DNA of 64,000 nucleotides from Bacteroidota bacterium (GTDB lineage: Bacteria; Bacteroidota; Bacteroidia; AKYH767-A; 2013-40CM-41-45): assembly GCA_016713765.1 (NCBI GenBank), contig JADJON010000003.1, positions 62,001 through 126,000 of the forward strand. The letters are read 5' to 3'. Below, piece by piece: positions 1-9,811 of the stretch (its first letter is position 1; every line of letters begins with the position of its first letter). The position numbers and the translations under genes were made by a program. The notes below the pieces were generated by a model, which saw only the letters and a list, made by a program, of their open reading frames with translations, searched no databases and was not told the origin of the DNA.

Positions 1-1
1 C

Positions 2-2386
2 GGACAAACGGGCGTGCACACTGCAGGTGGCACGAACCGGCTGGATGTGACGGGACAATTCACCATCCAGTTCGCGGTATCGACGGATAAATTCAGAGGA
101 AGTTCGCTCTCTTCGATTGGCGTCGCCATGAATAACGCAGCATTTGAGATGACGGTGGGTGGTAACATGAGTATCAACGGACCATCGGCAGCGGAGTTCA
201 CGAGTAGCGCAGCGTCAGGAAACGAACAGGTTCAACTCAACGGAAATCTCACCGTAGCAGGTCTGACATCGAGCTTCAACTTCGGCACTTCGGCTTCGGC
301 GCATACGGTGAATCTCACCGTGTCGGGCGCTGTGACTATCAGCGGCGGTGTACTGTTCCTCTCCAGAAATAACGGTCCGGTCACTTCCAGCCTTGGAAGC
401 CTTGCCATCAGCGGAGGACAATTGAATGTCAAAGGAGGAACCGGAACCGGAGTGGTCGACATCAACGGAAACTACACGCATTCCGGCGGGTGGTTCCAGC
501 TACATAACAATTCCGGTGCAGGAACCAACGATGCCGTACGCGTAACCGTAGCCGGCGCATTCAATCACTCCTCCGGCACCATACAGTTTGAGAATTACGG
601 TATGCCGACCGGCGTCATTCACCGGCTCATACTCAAAGGATCAACGGCGGACTTTTCCGGGAATGGAATCATGACGAGCGCTTCACCGGGAACGGGCAGC
701 GACTTCGGAGTATTATCATTTGAACGAACCGGCACGATCACTTACCGGAAGACCGGAAATGTGTACTCCATTCAGCAAGTTCTGCAGGAAATCGCAACCG
801 GCTGCACTCTCCGATTATCTGCAGGCCCTCTCCTTATCAGCAGCCAGATGGAAACCGGCGTCTATGCCTTGACAATCGGGGTGAATGCGACCCTGGATGC
901 AGGTAACCAACAGATCAGCAGCAACGGGCTCCAGCCCTACGCTTCGGTATTTCTTGATTCAGCTGCCGTCCTGCGAACATCGAAATCGGCCGGGCTGTAC
1001 GACCACGGCAATAATGGTACGCTGGACGCGACCAATAATCTGAGTTTCAAGTTGCATCCGTATAGTATAGTCGAATACAATGGCAGCTCCTCACAAGACC
1101 TTACAGGGTATTCTGCTTCGCGCACATTAACTACCGATCAATATTACGGCATATTGCGAATCGGGCTCACCTCCGGCGCTTCCGCCAGGGCGAAGTACGA
1201 CTTCATTCCGGTCAGAACACGCCTGGAACTCGTGAGCGGATCCATTGATCTGGATGGCAAGGAACTTCAATTGATGAGTGGAGACAGCCAGGCCATCACA
1301 CGAACCGCAGGCGGAATCATCTCCGACGACCACTCCGGCAGCGGTTCCGGCCGGGTTGTGATGAAAGGCATTCAATCGGGGCCTCATCTCTTTCCATTCA
1401 TCGATGAAAACGGGAGCTACTTACCGGTTATCCTACAACCAACGTCCGGCTTCGGCGCGGATGTGACGATCTCTTCCAATCATACGGCACAGGATAACCG
1501 GCCATTCCCCAGTGGACTCTCTACCGTGGCCGTCACAACCGATTTGATTGCCGGCCTATCGACCGATAATCTCATCGACCGGTGGTGGGAGATCACTGCC
1601 AGTGGTCTGACGGCGAATGTCTCCTTCTCCTACTCCGCACTTGAGAACACGTTACCGATTGATCTCCGACTATCGTATTTAGGCGTCGTTCGCTGGACCG
1701 GTAGCGGTTGGACCCAACCGGCGGGAAGCGGATTGGGCGTGACATTGGGTACCGGTATGGTGACCATGAGCAATGTCAGCACCTTCGGGATATTCGGATT
1801 ATCGGCGAACAACCTGGCATTGCCCATTGAACTGGTCTCCTTCGAGGCAAAGGCGAAAGCTACGGAAGTAGAAATCACCTGGACAACAGCAGCCGAAGTG
1901 AACAACGACTACTTCACCATCGAACGCAGCAAGGACGGCATCGAGTTCGAAGCGATTCAACAAATTGATGGTGCAGGAAACAGTACCAATATTCTGCATT
2001 ATGGAGTGGTCGACAAAACGCCGAAGTCCGGCACCTCCTATTACCGTCTACGGCAGACAGATTTTGATGGCCGATTCACTTACTCGGAGATCCGGGCAGT
2101 CAACGTGACCGGAGATCCTCCGGGGCCGGGCATCCGCATTGAACAAGCCGGACCGAATCCGTTTAATGAACTCTTCCGGGTATTCTACGCAGTCAACGAT
2201 GCAACCGAAATACAAGTCATGCTCATTGACCCCGCCGGAAAACCGGTGCTGAATGATAAAGTCCTTGCCACTCCAGGCTCAAACACCTATGAGTTCCGTT
2301 ATGGTTCAGGCTTGCCCAGTGGCACCTATATTTTCCACCTGACCGATGGAACTGAAAGAAGCAGCGTAAAACTCATTAAAAAATAA
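2..2386 (+). CDS. T9SS type A cargo protein, 5' end outside the window
   Basis: The reading frame is open from the first bases of the window, so this is the C-terminal part (about 790 residues) of a longer secreted protein. The first two thirds are rich in G, S, T and N, with alternating patterns such as LTVSGAVTISGG, as in beta-helix or beta-sandwich surface proteins. Near the end comes the stretch typical of Bacteroidota secreted proteins (LPIELVSFEAK, then ITWTTAAEVNNDYFTIERS and YYRLRQTDFDG). The last 85 or so residues form a type A T9SS sorting domain (GPNPFNELF, LPSGTYIFHL, VKLIKK). The protein is inferred to cross the outer membrane by T9SS and to stay on the surface or be released. 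Its binding or enzymatic role cannot be told. The next gene, 92 bp downstream on the same strand, encodes another cargo protein; no terminator is visible between them. Confidence 0.85.
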   Translation, partial: GQTGVHTAGGTNRLDVTGQFTIQFAVSTDKFRGSSLSSIGVAMNNAAFEMTVGGNMSINGPSAAEFTSSAASGNEQVQLNGNLTVAGLTSSFNFGTSASAHTVNLTVSGAVTISGGVLFLSRNNGPVTSSLGSLAISGGQLNVKGGTGTGVVDINGNYTHSGGWFQLHNNSGAGTNDAVRVTVAGAFNHSSGTIQFENYGMPTGVIHRLILKGSTADFSGNGIMTSASPGTGSDFGVLSFERTGTITYRKTGNVYSIQQVLQEIATGCTLRLSAGPLLISSQMETGVYALTIGVNATLDAGNQQISSNGLQPYASVFLDSAAVLRTSKSAGLYDHGNNGTLDATNNLSFKLHPYSIVEYNGSSSQDLTGYSASRTLTTDQYYGILRIGLTSGASARAKYDFIPVRTRLELVSGSIDLDGKELQLMSGDSQAITRTAGGIISDDHSGSGSGRVVMKGIQSGPHLFPFIDENGSYLPVILQPTSGFGADVTISSNHTAQDNRPFPSGLSTVAVTTDLIAGLSTDNLIDRWWEITASGLTANVSFSYSALENTLPIDLRLSYLGVVRWTGSGWTQPAGSGLGVTLGTGMVTMSNVSTFGIFGLSANNLALPIELVSFEAKAKATEVEITWTTAAEVNNDYFTIERSKDGIEFEAIQQIDGAGNSTNILHYGVVDKTPKSGTSYYRLRQTDFDGRFTYSEIRAVNVTGDPPGPGIRIEQAGPNPFNELFRVFYAVNDATEIQVMLIDPAGKPVLNDKVLATPGSNTYEFRYGSGLPSGTYIFHLTDGTERSSVKLIKK

Positions 2387-2478
2387 ATGTGACTGTAAGG
2401 AATCATCCGGCTTTTCACTCCTTAAGAATGCGATCACTGTAGTTTATATACGTCCCGCCATACCCTAACCCGAACGCA

Positions 2479-3831
2479 ATGAAGAATAAGAGGAATACAC
2501 GACTTGGCAACAGAACGAGGTTATCCACCCGATTGATTTGGGTCGTTGGAACCTTTTCTGCAGTCCTGCTGATAACGGCCGGGTGGCTGGTATACCTGAA
2601 CTTCCACAACCTAAGCAAGACGCGAGCGAGCGGAGAAGGTGAAAGTCAGGGTGGGGCCGTGTTGAACAACGGGGAGATCATCACTGAATTTACCTGGGAA
2701 AAAGACAGTCCACTGGAGGCTACCCTTGGCCCCGACGCAATCTCCGCCAGTGAGGACGCCCATACCTTCCGCGGTGGACGTGCTTCCACACAAGGTCTCG
2801 CAGCCGGTTCCAATGGAAACGATATCAACCTCGAACTTCCAGGCACTGAGCTCTTCGATGTAGAAGGGATCGATGTCAGCATTGACTATCGTGGGACGGA
2901 GCCGGAAGGCAGCTTTCTGAGCCGAGGGAATCATTTCAACTTCGGCATCTCGGATGGCTACTTATCCATTCAATACCGGGTCGACAACCGCAAGGGTGGT
3001 TTCACGTCCGTTAAGGAGAAGACGACCTACGAACTTCCGAAAGACGAAAACTTCCGAACCTACCGGTTCATCTACTCGCCCACTACAGGCCGCGGCGAGA
3101 TCTTCGTAAACGGGATGCCGGTCTGGTCAAAAGGGGGGCTGGCGAATACCGTGATGTATTGGAAAGGAGCAGGAAACCTGTATGTTGGTCGCGGAATGAA
3201 TGGCGGCGGAAAGGACATGGCGATCCTGGACAACCTGGTTATTCGGACAACAGGTACCATATCGCCACTTGCAGAGTCACTCCTTAATTTCTCCCTCGAA
3301 GGCAAAGAGAACGGCGTCAACGTACATTGGCTGACGGCTGTCAACGACCAGGTCGCCTATTTTACCGTAGAGCGATCGATCAATGGTCTCGACTTTTCCA
3401 AAGTCGGAACGATCAACGTAAATCCGAAGGCGGGAGAGTTGGGTGAATACAATTATCTTGACAAAACACCGATTGGCGAAACGGTCGCATACTATCGCAT
3501 TCGGCAGACCTTCAAGAACGGAAAATTCGTCAGCCATTCACTGGCAGCCATTCGCACGAAAGCCAGTCGCGATTTCAGCATCGAACGGGTCAGTCCCGTC
3601 CCCTTCAATGACAACTTCGAGGTTTCCTACTTCATGCCGAACTCCGGTCGCGTCTGGTTACAATTGACCGATCCAAAGGGAAAAATCCTTTCAACCGAAA
3701 CATTTGAAGCTCCACAGGGCAAGAACATTCACAGTTTCCGGGACAAGAACAACCTGCCACCCGGCAACTACGTCCTGCACATGATCTATGACAACAAAAA
3801 GGTCAGTGCCAACATCACCAAGAGCATGTAA
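2479..3831 (+). CDS. LamG-like protein with N-terminal membrane segment and T9SS type A C-terminus
   Basis: A 450-residue protein. Residues 1-18 are very basic and are followed by a long hydrophobic segment (about 20-43) that looks more like a membrane anchor than a short cleavable signal peptide. Residues from about 110 to 250 resemble a concanavalin A/LamG-like jelly roll (FNFGISDGYLSIQYR, GRGEIFVNGMPVW, AILDNLVIR). Then come the usual Bacteroidota pre-sorting region (NFSLEGKENGVNVHWLTA, YFTVERS, YYRIRQTF) and a type A sorting domain to the C-terminus. It probably binds carbohydrate or another surface ligand, but the ligand is unknown. The ATG at 2479 is the first good start, with an in-frame basic N-terminus. 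A strong bidirectional terminator follows the stop codon and separates it from the convergent adhesin gene. Confidence 0.8.
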   Translation: MKNKRNTRLGNRTRLSTRLIWVVGTFSAVLLITAGWLVYLNFHNLSKTRASGEGESQGGAVLNNGEIITEFTWEKDSPLEATLGPDAISASEDAHTFRGGRASTQGLAAGSNGNDINLELPGTELFDVEGIDVSIDYRGTEPEGSFLSRGNHFNFGISDGYLSIQYRVDNRKGGFTSVKEKTTYELPKDENFRTYRFIYSPTTGRGEIFVNGMPVWSKGGLANTVMYWKGAGNLYVGRGMNGGGKDMAILDNLVIRTTGTISPLAESLLNFSLEGKENGVNVHWLTAVNDQVAYFTVERSINGLDFSKVGTINVNPKAGELGEYNYLDKTPIGETVAYYRIRQTFKNGKFVSHSLAAIRTKASRDFSIERVSPVPFNDNFEVSYFMPNSGRVWLQLTDPKGKILSTETFEAPQGKNIHSFRDKNNLPPGNYVLHMIYDNKKVSANITKSM

Positions 3832-3846
3832 CGAGTAAACGACGAT

Positions 3847-3888
3847 AAAAAGCGAAGGGCTACTGTCAGCAGTAGCCCTTCGCTTTTT
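3847..3888. terminator. Bidirectional intrinsic terminator
   Basis: A perfect 19-bp inverted repeat (arms begin AAAAAGCGAAGGGCTACTG) with a 4-nt loop. It is flanked by A and T runs, so it can work on both strands. It lies between two convergent genes and ends both the LamG-like gene (+) and the adhesin gene (-). Confidence 0.9.
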
Positions 3889-3904
3889 TAATGAACGGGT
3901 GAAT

Positions 3905-6900
3905 TTACCTCCTCATATCGACGTAGGTGGAGCGGCGGATATCCTGGCCGGTCACCTCGAATGTCACAAAATAGGTCCCATCAGGCAAGGGGTCGCCCTC
4001 CTTGTTCTGGCCCACCCAATCGTTGCTCGTGTAATCTTCTCGTTCATAGACCAAATTACCCCAGCGATTGAACACCCGGAACATATTATCCGGATACTGG
4101 TTCACACCTCTGATCTCATAGCCGTCGTTCTTACCGTCACCATTCGGGGAAAATCCTGAGGGCAGTTCGAGTCCGCAGAGATCGGGACCATCCAGTCGTA
4201 CCACGAGCGTATCATATCCATAGCAGGTACCATCGGTGATGGTCCATACAAGCAGGTTATCGCCGACTGCAAGGCCGGAAACAGAAGCCAGCGGTGAAGA
4301 AATGCTGCTGAAGGAGGCTGTGCCGCTAAACACCGACCAGGTACCGGTTTGTCCATTTCCCAAGCCGGCATTGAGGCTGACGGTCGGCTCGCATCCGCCC
4401 TGATCCGAACCGGCATCAGCGAGCAATTGCGCGGGTTCGTCGATGGTAACTACATCCGTACTCGTACAACCGTTGGCATCCGTTGCCGTTACCGAGTATG
4501 TACCCGGAGTAAGATTCGTGATAGCAGCGGTCGTACCTCCGCCCGGTATCCAGACGAACGATGCCGGGCTGATACCGCCGGTTGTACCGGCTTGTGCGGA
4601 ACCGTCCGTTTGACCGAAACAGCTTACATCAATACCCTGAGCGGTGACCGCGAAGGCGACGGGTTGTCCGATCGTCGCGGTCAGTTGCAACGTACAACCA
4701 TTTGAGTCCGTGATGGTGAGTGTGGTATTTCCGGCAATGAGACTGTCAGCGGAAAGGCCGGTCTCACCGTTGGACCAGGTATAGGAGTAAGGAGCCGTAC
4801 CACCGGAGGCGGCAGTTGCAGTAGCCGTTCCGTTCGCATCACCGTTGCAGCGTACATCGGTGCTGGCGCTCAGGTTGGAAACGATGGATGATGGTTGATT
4901 GACGTTGGCGGAATCAGCGACCACGCAGCCATTGTCGTCGGTGACCGTGTACGTCACATATCCACCGGAGAGGGAATCAGCGGTAAGACCTGTATCACCA
5001 TTCGACCAACTCACACTGTAAGGTGCGGTACCACCGGAGATGCCGATAGCCACCGAGCCGTCGTTAATTCCGCTGCATCGTGCGTCGGTGACCGTTGGAG
5101 TAAAGACGAATGCTCCGGGCTCTGAAATGGTTGCGCTGGTGGTTTCCACGCAGCCGTTTGCATCGGTTACCGTTACGGAGATGCTTCCAGCGGCAAGGCT
5201 GTCGGCGCTACTGCCCGTGTCACCGTTGGTCCAGGCATACGTGAACGGCGCGGTTCCACCGCTCAGTGTAACCGTTGCGGAGCCGGTCGCGGCACCTGGG
5301 CACAATACGTCGGTTTGAGTACCAACTACTGCACCCATGACGGGAATCGCGGAGATCGATACGGAATCAACGGTCGTACATCCGACACTATCGGTGATCG
5401 TGACGAAGTACTGGCCACCATTGAGGCCTGTTACACTTGCTGTGGTAGCACCGCCCGGTGACCAGCTATAAGAGTACGGGGTCAGACCGTTGTAGACAAA
5501 TACCGTAGCCGTACCATTGGCAGTACCACAGGTTGCAGCTACTACTGAGCCGATTGAATCCAGGATGGCCGGTGGTTCACTCAGGGTATAACTCGCATTT
5601 CGGCTGCATCCATTCGCATCCGTTAAGACAAACGTATAGGTACCGGCGGCAAGACCTGTGAGATCCTCTGATGTGGCAGTGGTCGACCACAGGTACCCAT
5701 ATGGATTTACCCCGCCTGAAATGGTCTGGTCGATCGAACCGTTGGTCGAACCAAAACAAGAAACGTTGAAGCCATTGAAATCGGAAACCGTTGCGAGCAC
5801 ATCCAACACCGGCGGTTCCGTCAAGTAGAAGTTCGTATCCAATACGCATCCGTTCGCATCAAAGACGCGGAGTCCCAGGGTATCAGCCGGCAGGTTACAG
5901 ATCTGAGCGGTCGTTATGGTATCATAGCCGTTCCAATCGTAAATATATGGTATGGTTCCACCGCCGATCGCCACCGTGACGCAGGCCAGCGAGTCGCCGC
6001 TACAGGGCACGTTGAACCCGTTGAAATCCGAAAGCGTTGCCGACATGTTCATGGGCAGCGGTTCAGTGAGGGTAATGGTGGAGGTCGCGACGCATCCGTT
6101 CGAATCCGTTACGGTTACAGTGACCGGTCCGGCGAACAAGCCGATCGCCGAATCCGCCACATCTCCGTTCGACCAGGAATAGGTATAGGGACCCACTCCC
6201 CCATTCGTAGCCGCATAGGCGCGGCCGTCATTGTAACCGAAACAACTGATGTTGAATCCGCCCGAATACGTCAAGGACGTAAGTCCGATAGAAACAGAAT
6301 CCGGTGCCGAGATCACGAAAGAAGTATCCTCGGAACATCCATTACTGTCGGTGATGGTAACCGAAATGGTGTCTGCCGGCAGGCCGGTCACGCTGTCGGT
6401 TGTTGCCCCATTCGACCAGGAATAAGTATAGATACCGGTTCCACCTGCAATGGAGAGATGAATTTCGCCATTGGTCGAACCATTGCAGGAGACATTATAA
6501 CCCTGATAATCCGAAACCGAAGCCGTGATATTCAGAACAGGCGGATCCGATAACACGAATCCTACGGAGTCCTCGCAGTTGTTGGCGTCTTCGATCAATA
6601 CCCAATACGTACCGGAAGGCAATCCACCTACCGAATCGGTTGTCGCGCCGGTGCTCCAGTTATAGGTGTAAGGCGGAGTACTGCCTCCCAGGTTCAGCAG
6701 AATGTAAGCGGAAGAGTCTCCGCTACAAGAAGCTGACGCGATGATGGTGTTATAGGAGAACGGGGTGGGTTGGGAAAGTGCTGTGGAACCGACAATGGAA
6801 CAGCCGTTCACATCACGGACATAGACTTCGACTGATCCGGCCGGGAGGTTGAACAGGGTGTCGTTGATTCCGCCGTTACTCCAGAGGTAGGTATAGGGGG

Positions 6901-9634
6901 AAGTTCCGCCGGTCACTTCTACCCAAACGGTAGCGCTGGAATCACCCGCACAACGGACATTCACATCACCAAAGAACTGAATGGCGGTGATCAGCGGCAC
7001 CAGGGTATCGGGCTCGAGGATGGAAATGGTATCCAGGCGCGAGCAACCGTTCAAGTCGGTAATGGTCACGGAGTAGAAACCGGCGAACAAACCTCCAATG
7101 CTGTCCGTCGTCTGCCCCAATGGGGTCCAGTTGTAGGTATAACCCGGGCTACCACCAGACGTATTCGCGTTGATCCAACCCGACGCTTCGCCCTTACAGA
7201 CTACATCGAACTTGGTGAGCGTATTGAGCAGCGGAGTCGGTTCTGTGATCGGCGTATTGATGCTGTCCTTGCAACCGTTAACGTCCGTTACCGTGACCCA
7301 ATAGTTCCCTGCACCGACACCGGCAATCGAATCAATGGTAGCGCCGGTGGACCAGAGATAGCTGTATGGCGGCGTCCCTCCTACCGGGCTAACCGACACA
7401 CCACCGTTGGTGGCTCCATTGCAATCGATATTCGTTCCGCCTGGCGTCGTCGTGAAATCACTGAAGCTGGCAACCAAGAGCAACGGTTCGCCAATCGAAA
7501 AGGTACTGTCAACCGTACAACCGTTGGCGTCTTCCACGGTCACGGTGTACGATCCGGCAATCAATGTATCCGCCGTATTACCGGCATCGCCATTCGACCA
7601 ACTGATGGTGTAGGGAGGCGTACCACCCGAAGGGGTAAGGGTTGCAGAGCCGTTACTGCCGCCGAAACAGGAAATATCGGCAAGGCTGAGCGAAGATCCA
7701 GGCAGGGAAACGGCGGTACCCGGTTCCGTGATCACCTGGGTGATGATCTGGGTACATCCGTTCGCGTCACGAACCGTATCCGCATAGGTGGCAGGGCCCA
7801 GGCCGGTGAGATTGGCCGTGGTGGCTCCATTTGACCAATGGTGGGTATAGGGGCCGGTTCCGCCAGAGACGGAAGTAGTAATGGTCCCGTTGCTGTTACC
7901 AAGACAAGTCACGTTGGTAAAGCCCGTGATGGATGCAACAAGGGCGGTAGGTTCCGTGATCGCTACCTGTGCGGTATCGGTGCAACCGTTGAGGTCGGTG
8001 ATGGTCACCGTATAGGTACCAACACCTACCGCCGTCAGGTTGGCTGTCGTTTGCCCTCCTGGCGACCAGGCATACGTATAAGGAGTAAGTCCTCCGCTGA
8101 TGCTACTGTTCGCGGAACCATCGGTACCGGCGTTGCAGCTCACGTTGATGGAGGACGCGATCCCTGCCGCGACCGGTGCAGGCGGTTCCGACAAGGATGT
8201 TTGCGCGGAACTCGTACAGCCGCTGGCATCTGTTACGGTAACGGTGTAGGTACCGGACGCAAGCGCGGTTGCTGTCTGAGTAGTTTGTCCGGATGGATTC
8301 CAGGAGTAGGTATAAGGCAAGGTGCCACCAACCGTTGTAGCTGTCACGGAACCGGTCGCAGCACCCGCACAGGCGACATTATACCCATTGTATTGCGGAC
8401 TGCTGACGGTGGTATTGATAACCGGGACAACGAGTGAAAAGGAGTACGTCTGGGAACCGTTGGTCGGACAAGCATTGTCGCGCACGGTGACAATGAACGT
8501 ATACGGCTGCGAACGTGCATCGGAAACCGAAGGCGTCCAGGTAAAGGTACCGATCGGGAACTGTGCTCCCACCGTTGTAAAGGTCGCGCCGGGAATCACA
8601 TTGTTCCAGTTCATGATGACCGTATCCGTCGCATTGGGATCGGAGGAGTTGACCGAGAACGTAATGGTCGATCCGGGGCAAACGACCGCACTGAAATTGG
8701 ACGAGCCGTTAATCCCCGTCGCGGTCGGCAACAGGTTGGGGTTACAGATCTTGGTCAGGAACTGCATATCCCGGACCACGCTACCGATGAGTACGCCGTT
8801 CCGGTATTCACGCACGAGAATCGCGGTCACCCCGATTTCGCCGTTAACGGTCGGGAACATGTTGATATCGCCGGTGACGGAGTTGATGTTGACCGCAGGG
8901 CTCGACGTCAGTGGCTGGCTGGCTGAATAGCCGGCATTGAAGGTGACATTTCCCGTCGTATTGGTCGACGTATTATAAGTGCGGGGCGTGATGAACGAAT
9001 ACACCAGAGAGTCGCCATCGGGATCCACGACACCATGGTTGTAGGTGAAGCTCTGATTGACACACAGGAAAGCCACCGGAATGTTGGTGAACTGAGGAGA
9101 GTTGTTCCGCTGGAAGAGGAGGTTATTGAGTGTCGCTTCCACATACATGTTGTCGTTGCAAGGGTTGTTCAGTGTGGTGATGGCACAGTTTCGGCAACAC
9201 ACATAGTAACTGAGCACCCAGTCCGAACACTGCTGTGGTAGCGTTACATTATTCTGGTAAAGGTATTGCTGGTAACCCGCGTTGCTGGAAGAAGAATTCG
9301 TACACTTGGTCTGAGCGGTCCGGCACGGAAAGGTGATCTCCTGTCCGGAACCCGCTACCAGATTCAGGGTAAAATTCTGATTACGCGAACAGCTCGAAGA
9401 GCGGGCGTTCAGTGTGATGGAATTGGGCGCGGCAACACCCGCGCAATCCCGGTAGAACGCAACGGTTACCCGGTACGTATTTCCGCTCACCCAAGTGTAG
9501 GTCAAATCGCTCCCGGCAGAGTGCGTAGCCTTCGCTTCGTTCACCCACAACAGTTGTGAGCAAATCATCATCAGCGCCACGGCTACTTTGTTCAAGAGAT
9601 ACCGCTTCGAAGTTTTGGTAAAATGATGGATCAT
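3905..9634 (-). CDS. Giant SprB-repeat adhesin with T9SS type B sorting domain
   Basis: A protein of about 1909 residues. The frame is open further upstream, but ATG 9634 is preferred because it gives a good Sec signal peptide (VAVALMMICSQLLW, cleavage near EAKA) just before the mature start ATHSAGSDL, which matches the paralogue at 12843-16658. Residues of about 38-400 form a Cys-rich N-terminal region shared with that paralogue (FYRDC, YYVCCRNC, FTYNHGVVDPDGDSLVYS). About 17 SprB-type repeats of roughly 78 residues follow (pattern C-G-x-NG, SGGTxPYTYxWSNG, YTVTVTDxNGC, EP). The last 85 residues are a type B gliding-motility-associated sorting domain (LPSGFSPNGDGKNDGY, FRVFNRWGNLVYERED). It is expected on the cell surface, in adhesion or possibly gliding. 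A PorE-like gene, a PorP/SprF gene and the second adhesin gene lie just upstream in the same direction. No catalytic domain is seen. Confidence 0.85.
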   Translation of the reverse strand: MIHHFTKTSKRYLLNKVAVALMMICSQLLWVNEAKATHSAGSDLTYTWVSGNTYRVTVAFYRDCAGVAAPNSITLNARSSSCSRNQNFTLNLVAGSGQEITFPCRTAQTKCTNSSSSNAGYQQYLYQNNVTLPQQCSDWVLSYYVCCRNCAITTLNNPCNDNMYVEATLNNLLFQRNNSPQFTNIPVAFLCVNQSFTYNHGVVDPDGDSLVYSFITPRTYNTSTNTTGNVTFNAGYSASQPLTSSPAVNINSVTGDINMFPTVNGEIGVTAILVREYRNGVLIGSVVRDMQFLTKICNPNLLPTATGINGSSNFSAVVCPGSTITFSVNSSDPNATDTVIMNWNNVIPGATFTTVGAQFPIGTFTWTPSVSDARSQPYTFIVTVRDNACPTNGSQTYSFSLVVPVINTTVSSPQYNGYNVACAGAATGSVTATTVGGTLPYTYSWNPSGQTTQTATALASGTYTVTVTDASGCTSSAQTSLSEPPAPVAAGIASSINVSCNAGTDGSANSSISGGLTPYTYAWSPGGQTTANLTAVGVGTYTVTITDLNGCTDTAQVAITEPTALVASITGFTNVTCLGNSNGTITTSVSGGTGPYTHHWSNGATTANLTGLGPATYADTVRDANGCTQIITQVITEPGTAVSLPGSSLSLADISCFGGSNGSATLTPSGGTPPYTISWSNGDAGNTADTLIAGSYTVTVEDANGCTVDSTFSIGEPLLLVASFSDFTTTPGGTNIDCNGATNGGVSVSPVGGTPPYSYLWSTGATIDSIAGVGAGNYWVTVTDVNGCKDSINTPITEPTPLLNTLTKFDVVCKGEASGWINANTSGGSPGYTYNWTPLGQTTDSIGGLFAGFYSVTITDLNGCSRLDTISILEPDTLVPLITAIQFFGDVNVRCAGDSSATVWVEVTGGTSPYTYLWSNGGINDTLFNLPAGSVEVYVRDVNGCSIVGSTALSQPTPFSYNTIIASASCSGDSSAYILLNLGGSTPPYTYNWSTGATTDSVGGLPSGTYWVLIEDANNCEDSVGFVLSDPPVLNITASVSDYQGYNVSCNGSTNGEIHLSIAGGTGIYTYSWSNGATTDSVTGLPADTISVTITDSNGCSEDTSFVISAPDSVSIGLTSLTYSGGFNISCFGYNDGRAYAATNGGVGPYTYSWSNGDVADSAIGLFAGPVTVTVTDSNGCVATSTITLTEPLPMNMSATLSDFNGFNVPCSGDSLACVTVAIGGGTIPYIYDWNGYDTITTAQICNLPADTLGLRVFDANGCVLDTNFYLTEPPVLDVLATVSDFNGFNVSCFGSTNGSIDQTISGGVNPYGYLWSTTATSEDLTGLAAGTYTFVLTDANGCSRNASYTLSEPPAILDSIGSVVAATCGTANGTATVFVYNGLTPYSYSWSPGGATTASVTGLNGGQYFVTITDSVGCTTVDSVSISAIPVMGAVVGTQTDVLCPGAATGSATVTLSGGTAPFTYAWTNGDTGSSADSLAAGSISVTVTDANGCVETTSATISEPGAFVFTPTVTDARCSGINDGSVAIGISGGTAPYSVSWSNGDTGLTADSLSGGYVTYTVTDDNGCVVADSANVNQPSSIVSNLSASTDVRCNGDANGTATATAASGGTAPYSYTWSNGETGLSADSLIAGNTTLTITDSNGCTLQLTATIGQPVAFAVTAQGIDVSCFGQTDGSAQAGTTGGISPASFVWIPGGGTTAAITNLTPGTYSVTATDANGCTSTDVVTIDEPAQLLADAGSDQGGCEPTVSLNAGLGNGQTGTWSVFSGTASFSSISSPLASVSGLAVGDNLLVWTITDGTCYGYDTLVVRLDGPDLCGLELPSGFSPNGDGKNDGYEIRGVNQYPDNMFRVFNRWGNLVYEREDYTSNDWVGQNKEGDPLPDGTYFVTFEVTGQDIRRSTYVDMRR
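4425..8416 (-). repeat. About 17 tandem SprB repeats within the adhesin gene
   Basis: About 235 bp per unit, encoding roughly 78 residues. Each unit carries a conserved Cys near its start, GGTxPYxYxWS in the middle, and DxNGC followed by EP near its end. Units differ a good deal from one another, so the array is old rather than freshly expanded. The exact boundaries are approximate. Confidence 0.8.
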
Positions 9635-9758
9635 TTCGTCTGGAATTATTTCGGGCGCGCGGTTGGACACAAGCGCCTTTAAGGAAGCAATTTCGTTGAT
9701 TTTCATTGCCAGACTGCCTCGGTTCACACAGCCTTTTTAACACGCTTATACACAAATT

Positions 9759-9793
9759 AAAAAGGGGCTGCGCGATCAGCACAGCCCCTTTTT
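9759..9793 (-). terminator. Intrinsic terminator after the PorE-like gene
   Basis: Arms AAAAAGGGGCTG and CAGCCCCTTTTT with an 11-nt loop and T/A runs on both sides. It lies just downstream of the PorE-like stop codon (minus strand) and before the start of the large adhesin, so that adhesin probably has its own promoter. Confidence 0.85.
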
Positions 9794-9811
9794 CAGTCGC
9801 CTGGTACCAGG

